From Planctomycetota bacterium (GTDB lineage: Bacteria > Planctomycetota > UBA1135 > GCA-002686595): a stretch of DNA of 64,000 nucleotides. The position numbers and the translations under genes are program-made. The stretch is taken from assembly GCA_014238415.1 (NCBI GenBank), contig JABABA010000005.1, forward strand, positions 58,161 to 122,160. Reading direction: 5' to 3'. The notes below the pieces were generated by a model that did no database searches, had not been told where the DNA came from, and saw only the letters and a list, made by a program, of their open reading frames with translations. Below, in pieces: positions 41,615-50,134 of this stretch; within the stretch, counting starts at the first letter, position 1; the number at the start of each line of letters is the position of its first letter.

Positions 41615-43525
41615 TCACTCTCGCTCCGCCAGCTCTTCCCAACGGAGCATGGCGCTCATGAGGGCCTGTTCCACTTCTTCACGTTCACTGGTCAAGGCTA
41701 GTGCCTTCTCGTTGCCGCTGCGATAGAGGTCCGGTTGAGAGAGGGCTCCATCCAGACGGACGATATCGGACTCAAGACTGCTGATACGCTGGGTGAGCTC
41801 CTCCAGCTCAGTGCGTTCCCAATTGCTAAGGCGCTTGGGCTTGGAGGAGGGTCTTGGCGGGGTGGATACAGATCCGCCCGTTTCGCGTTTTGTCTTTCGA
41901 CGCTTGTCCGGTTGGCTGGCCAGCTTGTCAAGCAGCTCACTCATGGAGCCGTGATGCATCTGCGGTCCCTCTGGCCCTCCCAGGTGCAAGATCTGCGTCG
42001 CCACACGATCCAAGAACCAGCGGTCGTGACTGACCACGATCACGACTCCTTGGAATGCCAACATGGCCTCTTCCAGGGCTCGCAGAGTGCTCAGATCCAA
42101 GTCGTTGGTAGGCTCATCAAGCACCAACACATTGCCGCCGGAAAGAAGCAACTTGGCCAAGACCACGCGCCCCCGTTCGCCGCCGGAAAGCTTGCCGATG
42201 AGAACATGCTTCTTGGGCCCCGGAAAAAGGAACTGGTTCAGAAACGAAGCCACACTGATGCGTTCCGTGCCAACAAGGACGAAGGCTCCCTCCCCGGCGA
42301 CCTCCTCCACCACCGTCTTTTCTGGATCCAAGTCCGACCGACGCTGATCGACAATGGAAAATTCAACGGTCTCCCCGAGCTCGATGGTCCCCTGATCGGG
42401 CTGTAGCTGACCCAACAGAATCCGCAAGAGAGTCGTCTTGCCCGCTCCATTGGGACCCACAATTCCAAGACGCATGCCCGGAGTGATCTCCAAGTCCAGG
42501 GAGGGCAGAACCACGCGCTCTCCCAGAGCATGCTGCAATCCCTTGACCTCCAACACGCGGTTGCCCAGGCGGCGGCCCATCACAAAGCGCATGGAGAGGT
42601 CGTTGCTACGCTCTTCCGGCTCGTCATTGACGAGTTCCTCGTAACGCTCAATACGCGCCTTGGCCTTGGTGCTGCGGGCCTTCGGACCACGGCGCATCCA
42701 GGCGGTTTCCCGCCGCAGTAAAAGCAAACGAGAGCGCTCATTCTTGGCATCCACTTCAAGCCGCGCGGCGCGCTGCTCCACATAAGAGGAATAGCCGCCG
42801 CTGTAGTGGTACACCTTGCCCTGATCGATCTCCACAATACGGTCAACGATACGATCAAGCAGGTAGCGGTCATGTGTGACCAAGACCAGGGGCGCCTTGA
42901 TCAACCGCAGGCGCTCCTCCAACCAAGCGATCACAAAAGTGTCCAAGTGATTGGTGGGCTCATCCAACAAGAAGATATCCGGCTGGCTGACAAGCAACTG
43001 TGCAAGGGCCACCCTACGCACTTCACCGCCAGAAAGTTCACCACACCTGGCACCTGAATCGAGCAGCCCAACCCCGTGAATGGTTGCCTCCACCACATGC
43101 TCCACATCCGTGCCACCAAGATCATCAAGCCGCGCCTGAAGTTGCTCTTGACGGCGCAAGAGTCGTCCCAAGACCTCACTCGCCAAATCAGGATGCGCAA
43201 GAGAATCATGCAACTCATCGAGTTCTGCCAGCAACTCCTTGCGGCCCACAAAACCTTTGCGCACTGTCTCTTTGATAGTCTCCTGGAAATCAAATTTTGG
43301 TTCCTGTTCCAGGTACCCAATGCGAAGCCCACTGGATCGAACCACCTTTCCGCTCTCGGGTTCCAGCTCGCCAGTCAAGAGCCGTAGTAGAGTCGACTTG
43401 CCGCAACCGTTGGACCCGATCAGGCCCAAGCGATCGCTCTCGCCTACGGTCAGGCTAACCCCGCGAAGCAAGGGGCTGTCCGCATCAAAGGACTTGCAGA
43501 CATCGATCAGACTGATCAGAGCCAT
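41615..43525 (-). CDS. uup: ABC-F ATPase, Uup type
   Basis: 636 residues with two ABC domains and no membrane segment: Walker A GSNGCGKST (about 38) and GPNGAGKTT (about 365), signatures LSGGEVRR and LSGGERGR, Walker B FLLDEPTNHLD and LVLDEPTNDLD. An inter-domain linker with the RREXXWMRRGPKAR-like motif near 285 and a C-terminal basic/coiled-coil segment (about 530-636) identify the Uup branch. ABC-F proteins act on the ribosome; Uup also affects transposon excision and Holliday-junction processing. Starts 11 bases after the RNase HI gene, in an operon. Confidence 0.9.
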   Translation of the reverse strand: MALISLIDVCKSFDADSPLLRGVSLTVGESDRLGLIGSNGCGKSTLLRLLTGELEPESGKVVRSSGLRIGYLEQEPKFDFQETIKETVRKGFVGRKELLAELDELHDSLAHPDLASEVLGRLLRRQEQLQARLDDLGGTDVEHVVEATIHGVGLLDSGARCGELSGGEVRRVALAQLLVSQPDIFLLDEPTNHLDTFVIAWLEERLRLIKAPLVLVTHDRYLLDRIVDRIVEIDQGKVYHYSGGYSSYVEQRAARLEVDAKNERSRLLLLRRETAWMRRGPKARSTKAKARIERYEELVNDEPEERSNDLSMRFVMGRRLGNRVLEVKGLQHALGERVVLPSLDLEITPGMRLGIVGPNGAGKTTLLRILLGQLQPDQGTIELGETVEFSIVDQRRSDLDPEKTVVEEVAGEGAFVLVGTERISVASFLNQFLFPGPKKHVLIGKLSGGERGRVVLAKLLLSGGNVLVLDEPTNDLDLSTLRALEEAMLAFQGVVIVVSHDRWFLDRVATQILHLGGPEGPQMHHGSMSELLDKLASQPDKRRKTKRETGGSVSTPPRPSSKPKRLSNWERTELEELTQRISSLESDIVRLDGALSQPDLYRSGNEKALALTSEREEVEQALMSAMLRWEELAERE

Positions 43526-43536
43526 CCAACAGACCT

Positions 43537-44187
43537 CTAGACTGTCTCACGCCGCCAGGCCATGGCCAAGCTGTCGGCGTATTCATTCCAGCGGTTTCCC
43601 GCATGGGCGGCAATCCACTCAAGAGTGCAGTTCGGATGGGCGCGAGAAAGGGCCAGTAACTCCTTCACGAGTTCAAGGTTTTTGATCTCACCGCCCTTCT
43701 TCTTCCAGCCCTTTTTCTCCCAACCTGGAGCCCATTGGGTGATGGTGTCCACGCATAGGCGGCTGTCCGTATAGAGCGTGACCACGGCGTCCTCTGGCAG
43801 GAGCCGATAGGCCTCGATCAAAGCGGTCAATTCCATTCGGTTGTTCGTGGTTTCCGGATCATGTCCGTGGCTGGATGCGCGAACCTCTCCGCTTTCGACC
43901 CAGACCACGCCCCAGCCCCCGGGGCCGGGATTGGGCACCGAGCTGCCATCGGTGAAAATGCCTTCTTCTGGGCCATCGGTGTATTTCTGAAGGACCTCGG
44001 CCACGGTCAGGTTCTCGTCTCGGGCACTAGTGCTCCTGGACCTTCTGGACCCGGGTGCCTTGGTGGCGGAAGACCTGGACCGGGAATGCTTGCGGCAGAA
44101 CTTCGGTTCCCAACCTGGATACTTGTCGAGGGTCGCCTGGGGCAAATCAAAAGTCTCCCCGCAATCTTGACAGGCAAATGACGGCAT
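43537..44187 (-). CDS. rnhA: Ribonuclease HI with N-terminal zinc-ribbon-like domain
   Basis: 216 residues from ATG at 44187 (an upstream ATG at 44226 is possible). Residues 1-35 have FACQDCGETFDLP and later KFCRKH, a CxxC...CxxH zinc-ribbon pattern, joined by a Ser/Arg-rich linker to a full RNase HI domain. The catalytic acids are in IFTDGSSVPN, NRMELTALIEA, LYTDSRLCVDTI and NEYADSLA; the loop His is in AAHAGNRW. It removes RNA from RNA-DNA hybrids. The extra zinc ribbon may guide nucleic-acid binding. Coupled to uup 11 bases downstream, which fits a genome-maintenance theme. Confidence 0.9.
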   Translation of the reverse strand: MPSFACQDCGETFDLPQATLDKYPGWEPKFCRKHSRSRSSATKAPGSRRSRSTSARDENLTVAEVLQKYTDGPEEGIFTDGSSVPNPGPGGWGVVWVESGEVRASSHGHDPETTNNRMELTALIEAYRLLPEDAVVTLYTDSRLCVDTITQWAPGWEKKGWKKKGGEIKNLELVKELLALSRAHPNCTLEWIAAHAGNRWNEYADSLAMAWRRETV

Positions 44188-44294
44188 GGCCCCACCATAG
44201 ACAACTGCTGGCAGGGTTCCCAGCACCTCTCGGCCAATCGGTTATCCTATTCCGACCGTTGGGCGAATCAATGCGAGCGCTCGGCCCCAAGACC

Positions 44295-46376
44295 ATGACT
44301 ACAACCGAAGCAAGCAACCCTCTTCTCGCCTGCGGCAAGCACCCGCGTTTCTCTGAAATCACCCCGGACAGCGTACGCGAAGCGATCCCGTCTCTACTGG
44401 AAACGGCCGATATCGAATTCAACGCCTACGAGCAGTCCATCGAGCCCACCTGGTCCGGGATCTTTGATCGCCGCCGCCGCATTCTTGATCCCCTTGGGTA
44501 TGCCTGGGGAATCACTTCGCACCTGATGGGCGTGCTCAACTCGGATGATCTGCGAGAAGTGCACGAAGAGATGCAGCCCAAAGTGATCGAGTACTTCACC
44601 CGCATCGGCCAGAGCAAGCCGGTCTATGAGGCCCTTGAAACCCTCAAGAACGGAGACGGATGGGCCCAACTCAATGGTCCCCAGCAACGCCTGCTCGACA
44701 AGGAACTGATCGACATGAAGCTCTCGGGGATCTCCTTGGAAGGCGAAGAGAAGGAGCGCTACAACGCGATCGCCAAAGACCTCGGCGAATTATCAACGGG
44801 CTTCTCCAACGCAGTACTCGACAGCCGCAAAGCCTTCGAGTTGATGCTGACAGAGAAGGCTGACACGGAAGGGCTGCCCGCGACCCTCTTGCACGCCGCC
44901 GCCGCATCAGCTGCGGCCAAAGGGTCTGAGGGCGCTAACGTCGAAGAAGGTCCGTGGCGCATTACCCTTGATGCCCCTATCCTGGTGCCCTTCCTGCAGC
45001 ACAGTCAGAACCGCAGCCAGCGCGAGACTGCGTACCGAGCCATGATCACCGTGGCCTCATCGGGCGAATTCGACAACCAGGGGCGCATCGAGGACATCCT
45101 GAGCCTGCGGAAGGAAAAAGCAGAGCTACTGGGCTTCAATTCCCATGCGGAGATCTCGGTCAGTACCAAGATGGCCGAGAAGGTCGGTGCAGTGGACGAA
45201 CTAGCCTCCGACCTGCGAACAGTAGCCTTCCCCAAGGCCAAGGAAGAGTTGGCCGAGCTGATTGCCTACGCTCGCAAGAAGACCAACGACGAGAGTCTGG
45301 AACTGGCCCATTGGGACATGGCCTTTTGGGCCGAGCGCATGCGCGAGGAGCAATACGACCTCTCGGATGAGGAACTGCGCCCCTACTTCCCATTTCCAAG
45401 AGTCCTCGAGGGTCTGTTTGCGGTCACCAAGCGACTCTTTGATGTGACAGTAGAAGCCGCCGACGGAGACGTGGATGTGTGGCACACGGATGTGCGATTC
45501 TTCCGCATCAAGAATAATTCAGGCGAAGACATTGCCAGCTTCTATCTCGACCCATACTCCCGCCCGGAGAACAAACGAGGTGGGGCCTGGATGAACGATG
45601 TCATCGGCCGAGAGAAACTAGAAGACGGGACCCAACAGCTGCCCACTGCGGTGTTGGTTTGCAACCAGAGTCCGCCCACAGGGGACACGCCCTCCCTGAT
45701 GACTCACCGCGAGGTGGAAACCCTCTTTCATGAATTCGGTCACGGTCTGCAGCACATGCTGACCACTGTAGACCTGCCTGACGCCGCTGGCATCAACTGT
45801 GTTGAATGGGATGCAGTGGAGCTGCCCAGCCAGTTCATGGAGAACTGGACCTACCACAAGGCGACAGTGATGAATTTCGCGCGCCACTGGGAAACCGACA
45901 AGCCCCTGCCCGCCGAACTCTTCGATCGTTTGGTAGCGGCAAAGAACTTTCGCGCCGCCACAGGCGTCATGCGCCAACTCTACCTGGGTGGTTTCGACAT
46001 GGAATTGCACCACCGTTACTCACCGGGTAAGGACGAGAAGGTCAAGGAAGTCAAGGCGCGCGTCAATTCCAAGATGTCCGTCATGCCCCCGCTTGAATCT
46101 GATCGCTTCGAGTGCGGCTTCTCACATATCTTTGCCGGAGGCTATTCCGCAGGCTACTACAGCTACAAGTGGGCCGAAGTACTTTCCGCCGACGCCTTCG
46201 GAGCCTTCGAGGATGCTGGCTTGGACGACGAGGAGGCCCTCGCGGCCACGGGACGCAGGTTTCGGGATACGGTGCTCGCCCAGGGCGGCAGCCGCCACCC
46301 CATGGAGGTCTTCCAGGACTTCCGTGGCCGCGCCCCATCCACAGAAGCCCTGCTGCGTCACACGGGGCTCACTTGA
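44295..46376 (+). CDS. prlC: Oligopeptidase A (M3 metallopeptidase)
   Basis: 693 residues, near the 680 of E. coli OpdA. Zinc motif HEFGHGLQH with His479 as first ligand, and the third ligand Glu in the GINCVEWDAVELPSQFMEN segment; the substrate loop contains HHRYSPG and YSAGYYSYKWAEVLSADAFG, all M3A signatures. I took ATG at 44295 because it aligns with OpdA (ASNPLL near the start); an ATG at 44271 is possible. It degrades short peptides, including cleaved signal peptides, in the cytoplasm. Divergent from rnhA. Confidence 0.93.
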   Translation: MTTTEASNPLLACGKHPRFSEITPDSVREAIPSLLETADIEFNAYEQSIEPTWSGIFDRRRRILDPLGYAWGITSHLMGVLNSDDLREVHEEMQPKVIEYFTRIGQSKPVYEALETLKNGDGWAQLNGPQQRLLDKELIDMKLSGISLEGEEKERYNAIAKDLGELSTGFSNAVLDSRKAFELMLTEKADTEGLPATLLHAAAASAAAKGSEGANVEEGPWRITLDAPILVPFLQHSQNRSQRETAYRAMITVASSGEFDNQGRIEDILSLRKEKAELLGFNSHAEISVSTKMAEKVGAVDELASDLRTVAFPKAKEELAELIAYARKKTNDESLELAHWDMAFWAERMREEQYDLSDEELRPYFPFPRVLEGLFAVTKRLFDVTVEAADGDVDVWHTDVRFFRIKNNSGEDIASFYLDPYSRPENKRGGAWMNDVIGREKLEDGTQQLPTAVLVCNQSPPTGDTPSLMTHREVETLFHEFGHGLQHMLTTVDLPDAAGINCVEWDAVELPSQFMENWTYHKATVMNFARHWETDKPLPAELFDRLVAAKNFRAATGVMRQLYLGGFDMELHHRYSPGKDEKVKEVKARVNSKMSVMPPLESDRFECGFSHIFAGGYSAGYYSYKWAEVLSADAFGAFEDAGLDDEEALAATGRRFRDTVLAQGGSRHPMEVFQDFRGRAPSTEALLRHTGLT

Positions 46377-46405
46377 GCCCAAGCCCAGCGAGGCCAGCCA
46401 GAATC

Positions 46406-46984
46406 TTGCACAACGGAGCGGTCTTGCCCGCCGGATTTGAATTGCATGAGGCCTACGTGGGAGCATCCCAGGCCAGCGACCTCATGGAGAATCTGCTCGC
46501 CACGGCAGATCTTGAAACTCACATGATCCACGTCTTTGGACGCAGCTGCCCCATGCCCAGACGCATCGCCTGGTTCGGTCAAGAGTCCTACTCCTATTCA
46601 GGTGTACACCATCCGGCGCGCCCCCTGCCCGAGAACCTCAAGCGTATCGCCGAGCAATTGAAACTGGATCTCGGCCAGCCTTTCAATTGTGTGCTGCTCA
46701 ACCACTACCTGGACGGGCGTGACAGCATGGGTTGGCACTCGGACGACGACTATGCAGCGGGGGACTATCCCAAGATCGCCAGCATCAGCCTGGGAGAAAC
46801 CCGGCGCTTCCGCCTGCGCCCAAAAGGGGATCACGCGCGCAGCATTGGAATGGATCTCACCCACGGCAGCCTGCTGACTATGGGTGCGGGCACACAACTG
46901 ACGCACCAGCATGCGGTGCCCCGCACTCGCCGACAGGTGGACCAGCGCTTGAATTTGACTTTTCGCTGGATGGAGCCCAAGTAG
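46406..46984 (+). CDS. AlkB-like 2-oxoglutarate/Fe(II) dioxygenase
   Basis: About 192 residues; the start is uncertain. TTG at 46406 or 46373 would give AlkB-like lengths, while ATG at 46484 would lose the first strand. Fe site HxD in MGWHSDDDY and distal His in LTHQHAVPRT; 2-oxoglutarate-binding RLNLTFR close to the C-terminus; PRRIAWFGQESYSYSG and FNCVLLNHYLDGRDSMGWH match the nucleotide-recognition lid of bacterial AlkB and ALKBH2/3. It repairs methylated bases by oxidative demethylation. Follows prlC with little or no gap. Confidence 0.85.
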   Translation: MHNGAVLPAGFELHEAYVGASQASDLMENLLATADLETHMIHVFGRSCPMPRRIAWFGQESYSYSGVHHPARPLPENLKRIAEQLKLDLGQPFNCVLLNHYLDGRDSMGWHSDDDYAAGDYPKIASISLGETRRFRLRPKGDHARSIGMDLTHGSLLTMGAGTQLTHQHAVPRTRRQVDQRLNLTFRWMEPK

Positions 46985-46990
46985 GGATCA

Positions 46991-47698
46991 CTACGTCTTG
47001 GATGCGGAAATGTGCGCGATCGCCGGAGGCGCATAGTGTCGCAGAGTTCCGCGGATCACGGCCAGAGTCTCCATGTAGGTCCCGTTCTCCACGGTGTATC
47101 CGTCTTGGACATGCTTGATCTCCTCCATGAAGGTCTCATCTTCGAAGTAGTAGTCCCGGAAGGGCCCACGACTACGCTCGACAACTTCTGCATCAAAACC
47201 ATTCTCATCCAATCGACGCAGCGTCTTGGGTATGTCCGCCATGGAAGACTGGATAAAGACAAGTTCTCCCCCAGGTCGCAAGCGGTGATGGGCATCGAGG
47301 ATCAAACTGTCGATGTAATAGCGCCGGTTCTGCTTGCCACTTACGCAGAAGGGTGGATTGGTGACGATCAGATCGAAAGAGCCCTCGGTGGAGAGCCAAT
47401 CCGCAACCCGGTATTCGATTACTGATCCCGGGGGTCGGTTGCGCTCCACATTGGCGCGGGTCGAAGCCAAGAGAGCATCGTCAATCTCGGTGACCACCAA
47501 AGAATGCGGCCCCTGTCGTAGCAATATGACCGTGTGGTTACCCACGCCGCCGCCCAATTCCAGCACATCCTTGCCCTTGGCAAAAAAGTTCTTGGCAAGG
47601 ACTTCAGCCAGCAGGCGTCCGTGGGGTGTAGGCCGCCAATCGTCGCCGTCTGCCCGGAGATCCATGGTCAAAATGTCCTTGTTTTGCTCACTAGTCAT
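46991..47698 (-). CDS. Class I SAM-dependent methyltransferase (RsmC/PrmC-like)
   Basis: 235 residues. SAM motif I VLELGGGVGNH near residue 47 and motif IV VTNPPFCVSG near residue 115, the NPPF form of N6-adenine, N2-guanine or glutamine methyltransferases; a Rossmann order otherwise. Upstream the protein has WRPTPHGRLLAEVL, a substrate-cap-like start seen in the small-domain methyltransferases. It could modify rRNA, a release factor or a protein; the sequence does not decide. Converges on the AlkB gene. Confidence 0.75.
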   Translation of the reverse strand: MTSEQNKDILTMDLRADGDDWRPTPHGRLLAEVLAKNFFAKGKDVLELGGGVGNHTVILLRQGPHSLVVTEIDDALLASTRANVERNRPPGSVIEYRVADWLSTEGSFDLIVTNPPFCVSGKQNRRYYIDSLILDAHHRLRPGGELVFIQSSMADIPKTLRRLDENGFDAEVVERSRGPFRDYYFEDETFMEEIKHVQDGYTVENGTYMETLAVIRGTLRHYAPPAIAHISASKT

Positions 47699-47862
47699 TG
47701 CGTGCTGTACGGGAGGCTATGGTCTGGTTTGCCCTTCAGGAAGATCGGCGGGCTCTACTAGTCCGCATGATCTTGGAACAGGAGACCTGGAATCGGGAGA
47801 AAACCCAGCCAAAAAGAGTCTTCCTGGGGGCCTCTGATGCCCTGGTTGCCCCTTGAGCGCCC

Positions 47863-48285
47863 TCAGACCCCACGGGCCTCGCGCACAATTTGGTTGCCCC
47901 CCTCAGGCACCAAATAGAAACGGCCAACCTCAACCTGGAAGTCACCCCCATCGGCACTGGCAAAGGAGTAAGCCCCTTCCATAGTGCCCCAGGAGGTGCG
48001 CAGGGGGCAATAGCTGGTGTACTCAAAGATGCCACCGGGAGCCAGAACCGGCTGCTTGCCTACAACGCCCTCGCCAATCACCTCTTCCCGGCGGTTGTTG
48101 GCGTCCAAGATCATCCAACGCCGGGATAGCAACTTGGCTGCCACGCTCCCGCTGTTCTCGATACGAATGCGATAGACGAAGAAGAAACGATCCCGATTTG
48201 GGTCAGACTCTCCGGCCAGATACTGGGCCTCTGCGCGCACGCGCAGGCCCATAGTGGTGTGGTCTGAGTTGAGGTTAGGAGACAC
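47863..48285 (-). CDS. apaG: ApaG-domain protein
   Basis: 140 residues, full ApaG (DUF525) fold: HTTMGLRVRAEAQYL, FFFVYRIRIENSGSVAAKLL, SRRWMILDANNRREEVIGEG, VVGKQPVLAPGGIFEYTSY and GTMEGAYSFASADGGDF. ApaG is an all-beta protein with a putative pyrophosphate-binding GxGxxG-like loop (here GEGVVG). Its exact job is unclear; older work links it to cobalt and magnesium tolerance. GTG start at 48285. Divergent from the following lipoprotein gene. Confidence 0.92.
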   Translation of the reverse strand: MSPNLNSDHTTMGLRVRAEAQYLAGESDPNRDRFFFVYRIRIENSGSVAAKLLSRRWMILDANNRREEVIGEGVVGKQPVLAPGGIFEYTSYCPLRTSWGTMEGAYSFASADGGDFQVEVGRFYLVPEGGNQIVREARGV

Positions 48286-48366
48286 GACTGTAAGCTTGGG
48301 GGGACAGAGCTTCGTGCCCCTATGATACCAGAGCCACGGAGTACCTGATCACTCCGTTGCACAACG

Positions 48367-50133
48367 ATGCACTTCTGCCAGACAATTGTCCCAATCCTAG
48401 CTCTCCTACCATTGTGCCCCGGTTGCTCCTGGAACTCCCAAAATGCAACCGTTCCTGCGCGCCTGCCTGGAATCAGAGCCGCAGACCCCAACGGCCTGGC
48501 TGAAGAGCTCTTCGCCGAACGCATTGACAGGAGTCCTCGGCTGGCGGACAAGATCACCACCAGGCCTGCGCGCTCAGATTGGGGCCAGGAGCAGGAGTGG
48601 AGTGAGCGTGCCGCCTTTGAACAACTGGGTGGCATTCGCATCGGCAGTATCGATCAGGCCCTCTCTACGGCCGGCGATCAAGAGCGAGAGACTCTTCTAC
48701 GCATCCAAGCCGAACTTCGCTTCGAAGCGCTGGAACCTGCTCTGACCCTCGATCGCGCGCCGTTGGGTCCTATACGCGGTCTCTTGCGCGTTGGCTTGCT
48801 GCACCTCTACTTGGACCATCCACTTGAGAGCGGCCACGACCTGGAAGCCTTCCGGGCGCGACTGGAAGCGTTGACCGTCTGGACTCTGCAGGCCGCAGAA
48901 CGGAGCGAACAGATCAATGGAGCTCAAGCGCCACTCCCCTCCACCCTGATGAGCTTGCGTGCCATAACCTCTCCCGCCTTGGCGGAACTGATACTTGAAC
49001 GAGTCGCCCAAGAAGCACGCATGGCAGTGGGCTTGACCCCCAGCTCCCGATTGCAGTCAATGGGAGAAATCGAAACCTTGCTGAGATTCTCGCTGCCTGC
49101 AGCGGCGACTGATCTTCTCGCCGCACTTGAAGCCCCCCATCGCAGCCAACCAAGGCGCGGGCTCGTGCGCCAACCGGGAGGCCTGCGGCTGCATCGCGAA
49201 CGCGTCAAGCAATTGGTCAGCGCGGACCTTACTGTGAGTGAAATCGAAGCTCGGCTGAAAACGCAAAGCCGTGAACTCGAAGAGGCTCTGCTCAAGATCG
49301 CCGCTAGCATCAACTACGTAGGCGATGGCCTGGATCTGCTGGCCCAATTGCGTGATCAGCACGATCTTTCTGTGGGACACCCGGTCGCTGACCTCGACCG
49401 TCTTGAACTCCTGACCCAACGCGCTGACAATGCGTTCAAGACCCTCGGTCCCCTCCTTCCCGCCGATCTCGGAGAACTGCGAAGTGTGGACCTGCTGCCC
49501 CTCAGCCTGCGTCCCCTGGCCGATGGTCTGCTGCGCAAGAACGCACACCACGGCCATGGACGAGCAACCAGACTCATGCTCGACCCAGCCCGACTTCATG
49601 CTGCAAGCATGGACTCCCTTGCCGTGAGTTGGATCTTGGGGACCAGGACTCTCAGCTACTGCGTCCGACCCACGAGTGACCTACCACGCTGGTTGAGGCA
49701 TGCTCAATGGCCAGGGTGGGAAGATGCCATGGGGCTCTACCTGGCGCGCTTGCATGACGAACTCAAACCCGGTCGCGATCCCTGGCACCGGGCAGCGGGG
49801 CTGGGCTTGGAACTTGAGTGCGTAGCCCGCGGACTGGCGGACCTTGGCTTGCATTTGCACGGATGGTCCCGTGCGGAAACAATTAAATTCCTTCAGGCCC
49901 GCTGTATGGCCGAACCCAGTCGAGTGGAGTTTTGGGTCGATGACTGCTTGGATCGACCAGGCCTGGCTCTCGCAGCCCCTCTGACCTTGCAAGAGATCCT
50001 CGCCACTCGAGCAGATTTACAACTCTCTAGAGGAATTGCCTTTGACCTGCTCACGTTCCATCGAGCGCTCTTGGAAGTCGGCCCGCTCCCGGTAGATCTG
50101 ACACGCGGGGAGATTCTCCGACATCTGCGCTAG
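48367..50133 (+). CDS. Degenerate DUF885-like lipoprotein
   Basis: 588 residues. Signal with lipobox LCPGC (Cys20). The layout (a long helical N-terminal half, then GWEDAMGLYLARLHDEL, a helical run, DLGLHLHGWSRAETIKFL) resembles DUF885 proteins, a metallopeptidase-like family. The zinc-binding HExxH-type motif of that family is missing here, so the enzyme activity may be lost. Some His-rich patches (AHHGHG near residue 398) remain. Tail-to-tail with the sulfatase; stops are one base apart. Confidence 0.55.
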   Translation: MHFCQTIVPILALLPLCPGCSWNSQNATVPARLPGIRAADPNGLAEELFAERIDRSPRLADKITTRPARSDWGQEQEWSERAAFEQLGGIRIGSIDQALSTAGDQERETLLRIQAELRFEALEPALTLDRAPLGPIRGLLRVGLLHLYLDHPLESGHDLEAFRARLEALTVWTLQAAERSEQINGAQAPLPSTLMSLRAITSPALAELILERVAQEARMAVGLTPSSRLQSMGEIETLLRFSLPAAATDLLAALEAPHRSQPRRGLVRQPGGLRLHRERVKQLVSADLTVSEIEARLKTQSRELEEALLKIAASINYVGDGLDLLAQLRDQHDLSVGHPVADLDRLELLTQRADNAFKTLGPLLPADLGELRSVDLLPLSLRPLADGLLRKNAHHGHGRATRLMLDPARLHAASMDSLAVSWILGTRTLSYCVRPTSDLPRWLRHAQWPGWEDAMGLYLARLHDELKPGRDPWHRAAGLGLELECVARGLADLGLHLHGWSRAETIKFLQARCMAEPSRVEFWVDDCLDRPGLALAAPLTLQEILATRADLQLSRGIAFDLLTFHRALLEVGPLPVDLTRGEILRHLR

Positions 50134-50134
50134 A

